Shown: piece after piece, positions 1 to 38,357 of the stretch | How the letters are laid out: each line of letters opens with the position of its first letter | How positions within the stretch are numbered: the stretch's first letter is position 1 | DNA from: Lycocorax pyrrhopterus obiensis | Lineage: Eukaryota; Chordata; Aves; Passeriformes; Paradisaeidae | NCBI GenBank assembly: GCA_014706295.1 | Contig: JACSVZ010000008.1 | Location: forward strand, 20,191,659 to 20,255,658 | Direction of reading: 5' to 3' | Length of the DNA stretch: 64,000 nt | Notes under the pieces: generated by a model | What the model was told of the DNA's origin: nothing | The model's database searches: none | The model's input: only the letters and a program-made list of their open reading frames with translations | Made by a program: the position numbers and the translations under genes

Positions 1-166
1 GGTACGGGAGGCGGATGATCAATGACCAATGATCTTACGTCATTCATGCGAACTAGGGTATATAAACGGGTCTGTAGAATAGTAAAGGGCTTATGCCATT
101 CCATTCTCTTCCTGGACTTGAACTTTCGTGTCGTGATTTGTCTCCGGCCGCGGTACCACAGCGACA
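1..166 (+). mobile_element. 3' part of an endogenous retrovirus LTR (window-truncated, probably solo)
   Basis: A TATA box (TATATAAA near 60) is followed about 25 bases later by a degenerate poly(A) signal (AATAGTAAA), then a pyrimidine-rich U5-like stretch containing CCTGGACTT and GTGTCGT, ending ACAGCGACA near 166. The same landmarks in the same order occur in the LTR at 37323-37546, so the two belong to related families. The 5' end lies outside the window. No primer-binding site or gag-like reading frame follows, so this is probably a solo LTR in the last intron of FRA10AC1. The family is inferred from architecture only. Confidence 0.6.
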
Positions 167-504
167 TCAGGTTATGTCAAATCTCTTTCCATGTAGTGAA
201 CCTAAAATTGTGTTTTTAAAGAGGAGACCTACGCTGCTCTTGAGGAAAACCTTTGTTAAGCAACTACCATACCGCTGCTGCTTTACCCCCTACTATGCCA
301 TTAATTATCTTTGCAGCAGGTCCTAAGAGTCAGCTCACACAGGGAAAGGTGAAGGGTATTGGAATGTAGGGAGTAAGTCAAAATTATCTGTATCTTCTAC
401 AATTCTAATCGGAAGTTTGCTAAAGCTTTTTCATACAAAGATTATCTCCTAGGTACAAATCCAAAGCAGAATTGTCTGACTTTTATTTTTTGTTCTTGTT
501 ACAG

Positions 505-547
505 GGAAGAGGAGTTTGATGAGTATTTTCAAGACTTATTTCTCTAA
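505..547 (+). CDS. FRA10AC1: FRA10AC1, last coding exon (C-terminus only)
   Basis: A polypyrimidine tract and ACAG acceptor (501-504) precede a short frame reading EEEFDEYFQDLFL then TAA at 545-547. This acidic/aromatic C-terminus is, as I recall it, the same as the end of human FRA10AC1, a nuclear protein whose 5' CGG repeat is the FRA10A fragile site and which is associated with the spliceosome. The rest of the gene lies left of the window. Position and strand next to a convergent PDE6C match the human locus, which independently supports the call. The exon opens with one base (505) completing a split codon. Confidence 0.88.
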
Positions 548-647
548 AACATGCAATTGATGTAGGCTGATTTTCTTCATGAGTTGTCAAGATGGAAGTC
601 TGGAAATCCAGTCATAATTTGCCAGAGACCACTGTCTGCCAACATAC

Positions 648-745
648 CTTTTCTGCAGTCACTCTTATGGACCATTTGGGTAGATTGTCTTTGTAGAAGG
701 CTTCAAATCTAAAAACTTTCTGTTTCTTGTAGTAGTCTGCATACT
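648..745 (-). other. Exon-like antisense open frame with splice consensus (unknown gene)
   Basis: On the minus strand a 19-base pyrimidine-rich acceptor (TTACTTCTCTTGTTTCAAG) precedes a 98-base open stretch that ends AAAAG at a good GTATGT donor (donor GT at 647-646). The frame reads through without stops and contains YYKKQKVFRFEAFYKD followed by NLPKWSIRVTAEK, with protein-like composition. It lies inside the FRA10AC1 3' UTR and downstream of PDE6C, so it could be an alternative 3' exon of the PDE6C unit, an exon of an unknown antisense gene or lncRNA, or chance. I do not recognise the protein. Confidence 0.25.
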
Positions 746-977
746 CTTGAAACAAGAGAAGTAATTTTTTCAGTTCAGTGCAAAAGATATATGGCACCCA
801 AACTTAAACAAACAAGAATATAGTTTATTGACATTACAACATGGAAGTTCACTGCTTTTATTTTATATCAAACTTCAGTTGTTGCCACATTTTTGTAAAG
901 GAACATTTTGTAAGATTCTGTGAGTAGTTTAAAGCCATACACTTTAATATATTTATACTTTTAATTTATTAAACAAG

Positions 978-983
978 AATAAA
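978..983 (+). promoter_or_regulatory. FRA10AC1: poly(A) signal AATAAA of FRA10AC1
   Basis: A canonical AATAAA lies about 430 bases after the FRA10AC1 stop. Further AATAAA motifs downstream (for example near 1364) could serve longer transcripts, so this is the first rather than the only candidate. Confidence 0.5.
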
Positions 984-3335
984 TAGCCTTAAATTTATTG
1001 GTCATGTAGACATCAGTATTTGGGTATTAGTCTCTGTAAGTATTTTCAAATGCTATTGGAGAAGTTCAAATTTTGTCAAATATGTGTTCTACTTGAATTA
1101 AGTAAACCATATCTGAAATGTCTCTCCTGCTCCTTTAAAAAGTTCCGTTTATTGTGACTTTCTTTTAAATTTTAGTTGTAATGCTATGTGTCTTGCAATT
1201 CCACTTACAAAAATTTGGTTGGTTGGTGAAATTTTTGATGCAAAAAATAACGTGTGGCTTTCTACTAGAGATGCACGTGACTTTTATGTTATCTGTGGCT
1301 TCTGATCTCCTTTCCGTTGATTGAACGTTAATCCTTCTTTCACGTGTAATCCCAAATATACAAATAAAGCATGTATATTGCTTGAGAAACGTACTGGATT
1401 CATTTTATTCTTCAAGTTGCCACCCATCTTCAAACATTCATTCAGTCATGTTTCCAAAGAAACAGTCTGCACGTTAATAGGTAGCATGCCTATATTTTTT
1501 CTGTCTGGTGAAAATTACTTTGGATACAAAGGTCAAACTTTTTTAAATTAAGTTTTGATGTTAATCTGAGGAAAGTTAATGTTGTGTAAAATGTATTTTT
1601 GATAAGTACTTCTCACTGTAGATATATTTATAGAAAGTATTTCTAGTAAGTATTTGATGTGGACAATGTAACAGCAGAGATGGTTGTAGGTATTTATGAA
1701 CATTTTACATGCACTCATATGAATAAATTGAGAACTCTATTTACAAGTATTACTTAACATAATTACATTTTAAACAGTTTGTACTTACATAATAGATGAC
1801 AGTACAAGGACGTATTTAGGGCGTCCTTGAGTAAGAAATAAACGTATCCTTGCATGAAGGCTTCTTTAGGTAAGAAGGTGGATTTAAAGGTTAATTCTCT
1901 GTCATCTTGCAAGCTTGGCTGAGAGTCAAATCCAATCTGCAGCAATCTTCTTAAACGTGTGCAACTTGCCCAAAGGGGCTTTTGTCGAATGTGTTGCTAT
2001 ATTTGTTGCTTCAAGTATTGTATATTAAGTATGTGTTCTGAGTAACTAGCTTCTCTTCAGGTCTTTCAAATACAGTTATAAAAAGTTACACTATATATAT
2101 TAAATACATAATTTAATACCATTTGAATAAAATTACATTATCAAACAACCTTGAAATAGTTTTCTTTAGTAGCTGCTTTTAATACAGAAAATAACATGAT
2201 ACCCAGTTTTATGTCACAACTGTTTGCATAAAATATTTGACCCATTTATAAGTGAGAATATTGTGTTTGGAATTTTTTTTTGTGGATTCCTTTAATTTTG
2301 AGTGATAAATGTACACAGTATCTGTTCATTCATGCTAAGAGTGTTCTTAGAAAGGTTTATGTAGAGCAAATTGCTCATTCTCCCTTCCATATGGATGCGG
2401 AAGGTCCTCCAGAGAAAAAAATGTGTGAGTCTGCTTTGTTTAAAGTGGGAGGAAAAGTGGCAGGATTGAATTTGTATGTTGAATTTCTCTGTTGCAGGAG
2501 CTGCATTTGACATCCATCTCCTTAGATTTGAAACTGGTTCCAGTGAATACTCAGATCTGTTCCTAACATACTGGCCATTTGCCTTCCTCCATCCGTGGGA
2601 GGAGCTGGCTGCCCAAGTGGAAGGTATGGAGTAGACTCGTTCCAAAGGTTTGGGGAGGGAGATCAGTGTTCATGAAGAACTAATTTGTGTGCAGTCTGTC
2701 TTCCTGGTTGTAGAAAGACAGGTAGTGGGACTTTTGATGTGCTTTACTTCTGCTTTCCTTTCCCTCAGAAGATTAAATTGGTGTCAGTTAATTGGTTTTC
2801 AAATACTGTAATTTATTGCATTTTGCAAGAGATGCATTGGGAGTACATGAGCCTTTTAAAATGCCCTTGAATGCAGATCCTGCTGTAGATACACTGGTGT
2901 AGGTGTCTGAGTAAACTCGTACTTGTGTGTAAAGTGTGATGCTTGTGATCTGCTATTTTAGATTTTTACAATAAAAGCTGGTCAGTTTAGGAACTGTGGG
3001 AGAGCCATTTGCATATGATCAAAAGGCTGCAATGGCTACAATGTACAGATTTATCATTGGTAATTTTGGAAAAAATACAGTGTACCATGGGCCTGCTTTT
3101 TATAGACAAGAGCGAAGGAATTGTGTTGTGCATTCCTAAAGTGAAAGAGAGTTCTGGAGTTTTACTCTAGAACTTTATATAGTATTGAAGATGAAGGAAA
3201 ATGACAGAATTACAGATTAAGGAAATACACATAATATGTAAATCTAAATATCCAAGTTCGAATATCGCAATTTTTGGTTTGAGTTGTACATGTTAGATTT
3301 CATTCAGTAATTTCATATAAGATCTGTCAAAATTA
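984..3335. other. Convergent intergenic spacer FRA10AC1 / PDE6C
   Basis: AT-rich sequence between the 3' ends of two convergent genes. Short open frames on both strands (for example 2292-2645 minus) show no recognisable protein, splice context or codon bias. I see no RNA gene or repeat family here. Confidence 0.5.
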
Positions 3336-3341
3336 TTTATT
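3336..3341 (-). promoter_or_regulatory. PDE6C: Candidate poly(A) signal of PDE6C
   Basis: TTTATT on the plus strand is AATAAA on the minus strand, about 300 bases after the PDE6C stop codon. It is the first canonical signal I see downstream. Usage is inferred. Confidence 0.4.
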
Positions 3342-3639
3342 TTTTTTCTGGACAGTGTGTAGAAGTTACATATTTTAATAAAAATACTGTATATAAATTG
3401 AGTGACGTGAAAAAATACCTAGAGCACACAGTTAACTCCTTTTGCACCATTATTTTTTCCAGTTTTTAATTGTAACCATTTTTTTAATCCATTAAAAATT
3501 ATTTCCAACAAATGGCAAGTTTAATAGGATTAAGAGATTGATCTATACTATTCTATGCAAAGCAGAAATCCACTGGGGCTCATTGAAGTTCTTTCTAGAT
3601 GTCTTTTCTTGTAGCAGGAACAGTGTCTGAGACAAAGAA

Positions 3640-30027
<26,388 letters not shown>

Positions 30028-33000
30028 TTTTGCTGGATTTTTCCAAGAATTTCTTTTAGAACTGCATCACCATCAAAGCTGAACGGTAGCAAGAAGTCCT
30101 AACCTGTTACTAGTAAGGAAAATGTACTTTGTACATATTGTATAGCTCACAGACATAATACATTCATCTTCCTCTGTGGCTTCCAAGCCTTCTGATACTC
30201 TTGAGATATGACAGAAGGCACTGGCTTAGCATCTTCTTAGTGTGAGATCTTGGAGACTGCTAATTAAAGAGATGTCAGGACACTAAACCCCTGAGCATTC
30301 TTAGCTCATAAATCCTCAGGGAATAATTTTAGCATTTTAAACTAACAATTTAATTCTTGTAAAATTGTCTGATGTGTAGATTTGTATACCTGTACGTGTC
30401 TCCTTCATTCACAGTATATATACTGTACTGTGCACACAGAATTTCCTATTAGAACTTCATATGAGGAATTCCACACAGATACTTACCCCACATTATACAC
30501 GTGCACAGATGTACACACGTGTATTTGTGAGAGGTACTTAAGGGCAGGAAAACAGAATGTTATGGAGAAATCTTTTAAATGGTAGAATTTAGTTTTCCTT
30601 GAAATAGTCAGGTGGTGATAGAAATTAGATTACTAAAAGTAAATAATCATGAAGCTATACATGAATAAAATGGGTGAAATCCTTAAGACCTTACAGAAGT
30701 CTGAGCTTGCTCAAGTGCTCAAATGATTTACCTAGGTGAAGATGGAATAAAAGAATTAGAATTTCACTTAGCACAGCCAGATATGGCTTATTCTTTTTTC
30801 TTTTTTCTTCAAAAAGAGAGAGTCAAAAGAAAGAATAAAATCCGAAAACTGATTAAATTCAAACTGGGTTGAGGAAACAGTAAAATTTTTATTCTATAAG
30901 CATAAATATCCAGTCAGGGTCTACACTTTCTTCAGAAAAAGTTGGAGATGTCTGCTCTATTGAATAGTACAAAAAGGATAATAATGGACAAATATTAGGC
31001 AAAGAGGGAATCTTGAGTCTGGTCGTAGATATACCATAGATAACCACATATCTATAGAGATATAGATACATGGTTAGACATGTTTAAAGTTTCCTACCAT
31101 TAGAAGTTCAACGTTACACACATGAATGGAAAAGGAATGATGGAAAATGTGTTGAATTTGAGAAGCAAACCGTCCAAGGCTACATGAGTGAGAAAGCTGA
31201 ATTTAAGTGCCAACTATGATAGTAAATGATCTGTGCTCATTGAAACAGATCTGAATTCCAGCACAGCAGGAGGACTGCAATACAATTAATCTTACTTCTT
31301 TTTATGGCATTCACATAGATCAGAAGCAATGAGAGATTCTTGGTGTAAGAAAAAAACCATATACCCTTTGGAAATTCTTAATTTGTAAAGAGTAATTGCC
31401 AAAGTACAACATCATCTGTCTGCCAGAAGCCACACTGTGTCAACATTCGTTTTTATCAACAGATCTAAAGGAATCAGCATGGGCAACTGACACAGATACT
31501 CTCGAGCACAAAGAACAGGTCACTGACAGATGTGCAATGACACCTAACATTACTTTTCCCTCTGACCACGATATGAAACACTATGTGCAACACTAATTTT
31601 TGTCAGACTGCAGATGCTTTGCAGATTTTAAAAGGCATATGAAAATCAGCAAACACATTACAAACACATTTTGGCCTGGCTCCTTTTCTCTGATGGGGTT
31701 GCCGCCCCCAGCAGCCTGGGGGACAGGCCCCTCCCTGGTGGGTGTGTGAGTTTGCAGCATCTTCTTGACAGGTGACCTGGTGACAGGAACCTGTGGCAGC
31801 ACAGCAGAGTGTTCTGACCATTGTACACACACACAGCTTACAAGAAAACAGCAGAAGAAAGGCTGTTATATATGTCTTAGTCTTTTAGTAGCTTTATGAT
31901 TTGATCAATACGTATGAAAGCAGTAGAGACTTGAAAAGAATTTTGTATGTAATTGTACATAGAGTTAAATTATTTCTTGTCATCTTCCTGATTTCCAGCT
32001 CATTACTTTTCATGCTGTGCTTTAAAAGAAGAGGATTTTGAAGAGTATCAATGAAAGCGTGTGAAGGAATAGTAACATTTTTTTGCATTATGTGTTCAGC
32101 CATATTTTTCTACTGACTTTGGAACATTCCACAGAGTACTTGCTTTGAAATGGAAGGGGTCTATAGAGGACCTGTCTCATGCCCAGATGAAACATTCTAT
32201 AACTTCTATGTAAGACTTACACATTCATCTTTCTCACATATGAGAAATCAGTTTTACAAACATCAATTCTTTATATGGTGTCACATTAATTCAGTGAAAT
32301 AGAGTGGCATGTCACTGTCTGGAGGGAGAGTAAGTGAATACAGGCAACCTGACCAAGTGATACCATTTTCTTTGGGGGCAGAGAGGTTGGGGGGGTTTAC
32401 ATTTTTGTAAACTAACAAATTTACAATCATTTTATTATAATTTTTTTCTATGTGCAAGATCACCTAAAAGGCTTATCATGATTTCACCGAATCTCCCTCA
32501 TGCTCACCTGTTTTTATAAAGGATAAGTTACACTATTTGTACTTGGAGATAACAAATAATTTTTTAATTAGGTACTACTATAAGGTGATACATTTTCTTT
32601 GTAATAAAATATTTCAAATGTACCTGGGCTGTCCCACAATCATTCTTATATCATAAAGCAATTCTTATTGTATTTTCCTTAATTTAGATTCACTCTTAAA
32701 ATTGCACTCTCGCCCTGAAAAGTGTGAAATGACAGGGAAAGAAGCATCAGAAACCAATAGAAGTTCTTTTTGAAATGTTGTCATGAATTTTAAAGTTTCT
32801 CTGCTGGAATATGACATTTATTTTCTGTTCTATCCCCTTTACTCTCCTTTTTATCCACAGCATTGAACATTTTATCTTTATTAAAGCTAATTCACATTTG
32901 TATTTAAACTTAATTTAATTTTAGAGACTCTTAGAAATACGTGTGCTTTGTGATTTTAATATATATGATGCCGTTTGCCTTTGACGTTCATAGTACCTAC

Positions 33001-36000
33001 AGAAATCAAACTATTTATGGAGTAGTTCTTAGTAGTAGACCATTCCTGAGCCCTTGTGATACACGGAAACTCCTAAGAAGGATAACTGACAGACGTGGTT
33101 ATTTAAATAGATTCAAGCATCACGTAAATGTCAAAGGCATTTATAAGGTTTCCCAGTTCAGCTCAGTGTTTGTATCTCAACGTCTTTTTATTACTGAGAA
33201 TGTTATTCAGCGCTGCTGAGAAGGGTCTGACTGTCTTCTTCATGCCCTGCTGCCAGATATGTATACCCTTGTTAAGATCCCCCCAAACCTTCTTTTCAGG
33301 CTGAACAGTCCCAGCTCTCTCCACCTCTGTTTTTGTCATATTCTCTTATTGCTCTGTGATCTTTGTGGTTCTTTGCTGGACTCACTTCATTATGTCTGTG
33401 TCTTCCATCAGTTAAAATTTAGAGTTCTTCTCACCTGGCTGGCCAGCCTGTTGGAGAACTTTAGATCTTTGTTTCAAATTGTTTCCATTTTAGTAATATG
33501 CCCAGAAAAAAATTTCAATTCAGAATCGCAATCCTCAGAAAGACTTGCTAAAGAAAACAGAGGTACCATTTTAAACTAGTTTTGTTAGTAAATACTGTTT
33601 GTAAAGAGTTCAGTGTGAATTTACTCCGTAAACAAAATGTCGTGTCATTAAATTACAAAAATAGGTAGTACACAGGCTGGCGTGGAGCAAAGGGCAATCT
33701 TTTCTAGTCCATTCTGTCCTTGACCTCTGTACTCAGACTGCCACCAAGAGGAACAGTTGTGATAGCGACAGTGTACACAGTTGTCCCTTACAAAGCGCAC
33801 GGAGCTCCTTGGCTCAGCTCATGCCATTTGTTGTTGATATGGATCTGGTTTCACAGGACGGTGGCTACACTTGCATCCACTGCTCTGTGCACACAGTGGT
33901 CATTCATTCGCCTGCAATATCTGCCTCTGAGAGTTCAATGGATACCCACGTTTGTGAATGGCATTCTATAAATAAACAATCAAGAGAACACAGCAAAAAG
34001 TCTTCCAATCTATGTGTAGTCTGGCTGGAAACGGATGGTCCATTTCCTACTAGCAGTTTTTGAGTCAACTTTCCCCTAAGAGCTAAACTTATTCTTGTGA
34101 ACAAAAATAAATTTTAGTTCCTTTAATATGCAAAGCTTGAAAGTTGCAGTGTTAAAAATGTTTTAAACAGTAATTTGACTCTTGTTTCTTCCTTTTTTTT
34201 TAAAGTCATAAATAAAGATAAATAATTCCTACAATGAATGGTTTTTTCCAGCCATTTCCTTCTGTATTTTTTCCCTTGCTATACTTAATTGAAAATATTG
34301 CAGAATTTTACAAGCTATTAATGTAGAAATTAATCCAGTCACAGAATCATTGCCAGAAGTTAGCACTTTTTTGTCCTCTTTGCAAAATTCAAAGGTAGAA
34401 GACTTTCTTTCCCTTTCTTTAAATAAAGTTCCAAAAAATACATAGTGGCTTTTAAAAAAATTTCTGTACTACTCCTAATCCACTGCCAGCCTCAGGCATC
34501 AGAAGTCATGTATGAAACTTACGTTATCAATATTTTAATAATTCTCTTAAATATAATTGTCTGAGCTTTCCCAGAACCTAGAAATCCTTGGATACCATTG
34601 ACTTGATCATATTCCTCTCAGATTCAATTGAAATCCTGGCCCAAGTTCCTTTCAGTTTGCAAGAGAAGTACAAATCTGCAAGGTGGATATCTAGGTCTGG
34701 ATGAGGATCACTCGCTGACATCATTTCTCAAGCAAACCCAGAGCCCAATCAATCCAAATGACATTTGACTGAGGCAAAGTTTACACTGTTTATGAGTTTA
34801 CACAGTTCTACTGGCGCTGCTGTATCTCTTAGGACTGAGGAAGAATTCACCCTTGAATTGCCACAGCAATGCTTGTCTGCTAGAAACCTTCCATTCCTCC
34901 TCCAATACACCCTGATCTAGATGTAACCAACAAAATAGCAGCCTTTTTGCCTAAAAACCTTGTCCCATTGAACCAAGGAAGCACTTCAGCTGTGACTCTG
35001 AAAGGACTTCATCAATGTAAACTGTGTCTCAGGTAGGCAGTATTGGAGACAGAGCTAAAGCAGAGGAGGCAGAGAGCCAAACTCCCTGTGTAACCTTCAT
35101 GTCATACTGACTTGCCCAGCTTCTCTCCTGCAGTTGTCAAAACCTGACTGGGAAATACTGGTGTGATTTCACTGTAGCTGCGCTGCCACAAATTCCCCAT
35201 GATAATAGGTCAAAAGAAGAGTTTTCTTGGGCATTGTCTAGAGTTCATAGAGATCCCAGACTTGAGGGCCTGAATGAGTTGAAAGTTATAATTACTAAGT
35301 CTGTCAGGCACCTCCACCAGATATGAGTTGCCAAATATTGCAGAGATCAGTGGAGGTACACAATTAAAGAAATGCTGTGCCACGGCTTATACAAAATTAC
35401 ATGTTTCTGATTTAATTTGTTGATAACATCAGATTAATTTAAGAGACTGTAATACCTCTTGCACACACTTAGAACTGATCCTATTAAAACTTATTAACAG
35501 AAGTAAATTTTTGTTTCATTGATGCCTGTCTGTAAATCTTCTGACAACAGCAGTATGTATAACAGGGACACTGACCTAGATTTTCAGAGGTGGTCAAATC
35601 TCAGCAGGTTTTGACTTATCTGGATGAGTAACTGTAGACTGCTTTGAAAAAGTCATAGATAATTATGCTATTGACAAAACTTTATAGGAATAGATTTGAT
35701 CCTGCAAGAACCTCTCTGGTGGTATAAAGCAGTGTACAGATTTTTGAACAGGACAAACTTAGGAGAAATTATAATAGTTCACAAATTGGCAGAGAATAAA
35801 GAAATAATTTTCTTTGGTATTAAATAAAGTAATAGATTCAAAGCTTATTAATTGAGCTATAATCCATCTTATTGCTATCAGTCATGTGAGACACTGAATA
35901 AAGAAAAGTCATGTTGATTTTGTTCATGTGATGAATTAATGTATTAAGACCAGTGAGTATTTTGTAAAAGTTTTATAAAAATGTGTATGTATCACTAGTA

Positions 36001-37322
36001 TCACCATTGCCACAGACTGAAGCAAGATTATAAAAGTCACCAGAAGATTATAGGTTACTTTTTCTCTTCAGTCTCTGTAGGAATTAGCAAATTTGAAAAT
36101 CTCAGCTTAAAAATGGCAATCTTGACTTATTGGAAAGCTACCACTGAAAGTTTCAGGACAATTAATATTCCTACACCCTTCTGGTCCCCTGTGTTAAATA
36201 TGTTCTTTACTCCAAATAGAAGGTTTATATTAAACATAGTGGAATTTTTAGTGTCTGATGTTATCCAGGAAATCGAAGGCAGACATGGAACAGCCCTGAG
36301 CAACAGGTGTTTGAGAAAGTGAACAAAACATACTGTGCAAAAAGCCTCCAACATAAAGTAGAAAAGGAAGATAAATCAATCAGACTGTTTGCATTATATA
36401 TGAGAAGAGATTGTAAAGGACAGCAATAGTAAAAAGTCTAATATTTTTATGAATGTATGAAAGGAATGATAAGTAAACTTCTGGGAAAGGCCATGCTGAA
36501 TAAATTGGTTAAAGCTGTACATTGGCTACTATTGAAGTATTTTTTTACACTGCATTGGTATCTCCATATTTAAATTATATTTTTACTTGATTTTTAAAGT
36601 TATGAACACAGGCCTTTCAAATAACAGGCTTCTACCTTTATTCTTTAAAAAAACTGGGAGGTGAAAAAAGTAGATGAATTAGTTCTCTTGGTAACAATCA
36701 TTCCTATCCTGCTCTGGTTACATGCCTAGAAAATAATTAACAGATTTTCTCTAATGCTTCCTAAAGATGTTGAAACTAGAGAACAAATATTGACCGAGAG
36801 GCAGCAAAACTTGCCTGGACAGGAGAAAATAATGGTTTATATAACTGAAAACAGTTTGCCAAAACCAGAATAGAAATTGTGGAATATCTGATTTAAAATT
36901 AACATCAAAATGGCCAGATGTGGTGTGTACATGCATTTGGGTATTTGCAGGCCACACTTAAGTCCTGCTACCACATAAAAGGGCTCTTTCACCATCCTGA
37001 GGATGTGCAGGACCCCAATTCCTGTTGCTGGGAGCTGCTCAGGAGATGATTTAGCACCCAAGAGAGCCTTTTGGAAGCAAGAGGGAACCAGTCATGAGGA
37101 CCTGAAGAGGTTCTGGAATGACCAGGCTTTCAGAAACATGAGCAGAAACTTGCAAGTATTATGTTTGCCACTGTTTATCTATGGATGCTGAAAAAGCTTC
37201 GGCAGAGAATTTCTTCAGCTCTCTGCAGCATTTTGTGAGAGCTCTGTCTTTCCCATGCAAATTATTCAAAACAATGTTACAGTTTTGTAAACTTCTTGCA
37301 CCTGCAGGTTGTTTTGCAGTAT
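30028..37322. other. Divergent intergenic region between PDE6C and RBP4
   Basis: The PDE6C promoter should lie just right of 30028 and the RBP4 promoter at the far right end. No convincing TATA box or photoreceptor (CRX-type) cluster could be called for PDE6C by eye. A TAATTA core sits near 30259. Apart from the CR1 remnant near 33250-33480 the rest is AT-rich and featureless to me. Confidence 0.5.
33250..33480 (-). mobile_element. Old CR1 LINE remnant
   Basis: CTTCTTTTCAGGCTGAACAG followed by TCCCAGCTCTCTCCACCTCT is the antisense of the CR1 sequence around the end of its reverse transcriptase ORF, matching the better preserved copy at 24285-24850. It is strongly diverged, and the borders are approximate. 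Confidence 0.65.
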
Positions 37323-37546
37323 TGTCATGGTTCTAACTAGAAAAATATTTAGAAATGGCTGTCTTAGAACTTGGCCAATCCCCTCGAGGGGTGGATGGCC
37401 AAAGGACCGATTACCTCATGCCATTTAACACACTTTTGAGAACTAACATATAAAAGCCTTTGGAAAAATTATTAAATCGCTTCCATTTATCCCTGAGCCT
37501 GGACTTTGTGTCGTTTCTCTACCCGTCCATGGTGCAGACAGCGACA
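37323..37546 (+). mobile_element. Endogenous retrovirus solo LTR upstream of RBP4
   Basis: It begins TGTCATGGTT, has a TATA box (TATAAAA, 37449-37455), ATTAAA about 20 bases on as a poly(A) signal, then CCTGGACTT, GTGTCGT and a terminal ACAGCGACA. These are the same landmarks as the LTR at 1-166. No internal retroviral sequence follows. I see no clear target-site duplication, so the borders are approximate. It is oriented with RBP4 and ends about 0.5 kb before the likely RBP4 start site. Confidence 0.6.
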
Positions 37547-37981
37547 TTTTTCAGGGTAAAAGAGGAAAGGACTTTGGGGAGGAGGTGGAGGAAACAAGTC
37601 TGCACCTTGTAACTGGGTCAAGCTTGTTGGGTAAGACGGATTTTGGACTGCAGTGTGTAAAATCACAGAGGAGGTGGAGGCAGTTCACTCTCCCCCTGCA
37701 GAGGTGCGATGCCTCTCATTCCATTTGTTCTCCCCACACATGTGCACACCCCTTCCCCCAGGTGTGAGCTCTGCTTTTGTGTTACGAAAAGCAAAGAGAG
37801 GCATTTGTTTCTAGCGCCTGCTTGGCTGCAGATCAGGGTCAAAGACCACCTGAGCCCATGGGTGTTACGCAAGAGGCTGTTATGAAGGGGCCCCAGCCTG
37901 CAGCACACATCAACCCGCCTCCCTGCTCCCCTCTCCAATGCTGGCTCTGTGGCTCAGCAGGTTGCGAAAGCCCCAGGACTA

Positions 37982-37988
37982 CATAAAG
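37982..37988 (+). promoter_or_regulatory. RBP4: Candidate RBP4 TATA box
   Basis: CATAAAG within GACTACATAAAGCATTCC lies about 30 bases before a candidate 5' UTR exon. This is the best TATA-like element near the RBP4 start. The assignment is inferred from spacing only. Confidence 0.4.
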
Positions 37989-38011
37989 CATTCCCTGTCT
38001 GGGCACTGCCA

Positions 38012-38061
38012 CCACCATCAACACTTGGGGTCTCAAGAGGCTCCAGGAATCGGCACAGTCT
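38012..38061 (+). other. RBP4: Candidate RBP4 non-coding exon 1
   Basis: The stretch after the TATA-like box ends in AGTCT followed by GTAAGG, a good donor, 160 bases before the acceptor of the first coding exon at 38222. RBP4 genes commonly carry a 5' UTR intron. The 5' end is estimated. Confidence 0.35.
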
Positions 38062-38228
38062 GTAAGGGACCCTGCTGTTGTGGGCTGGGGACAACCAGGT
38101 GCCTTGCCTGCACACACATCAGGGAAAGCTGCATGATGCCCTGGCGATCTGTCAGGGCAGCCTTCCTCACTTCACTTGTGTGACAGAGCCTGTTTCTGAT
38201 GATATTCTCTGTTTGCTGCAGGGACAGG

Positions 38229-38357
38229 ATGGCCCACATGGAGAGAGCTCTGAGCTGGCTGCTGCTGCTGTCACTGGCCTTGCTGGGCAGCAGCACTGCA
38301 GAGCGGGACTGCCGAGTAAGCAGCTTCAAAGTCAAGGAGAACTTCAATAAGACCAGG
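38229..38357 (+). CDS. RBP4: RBP4 coding exon 1
   Basis: 129 bp, residues 1-43; the exon opens at 38222 after TTTGCTGCAG. It encodes the signal peptide and [19 protein letters not shown]. The donor is GTAAAT. Confidence 0.95.

Larger units (their letters stand above)
548..1000 (+). other. FRA10AC1: FRA10AC1 3' UTR
   Basis: AT-rich non-coding sequence between the stop codon and the poly(A) signal at 978-983. It overlaps an exon-like open frame on the opposite strand (648-745), listed separately. The exact cleavage site is inferred. Confidence 0.6.

Noticed and set aside
33720..34063. Two overlapping 83-84 codon plus-strand frames between PDE6C and RBP4
   Set aside because: Neither shows a domain. 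A loose internal repeat of ACACAGTTGTC-like words explains the pattern.
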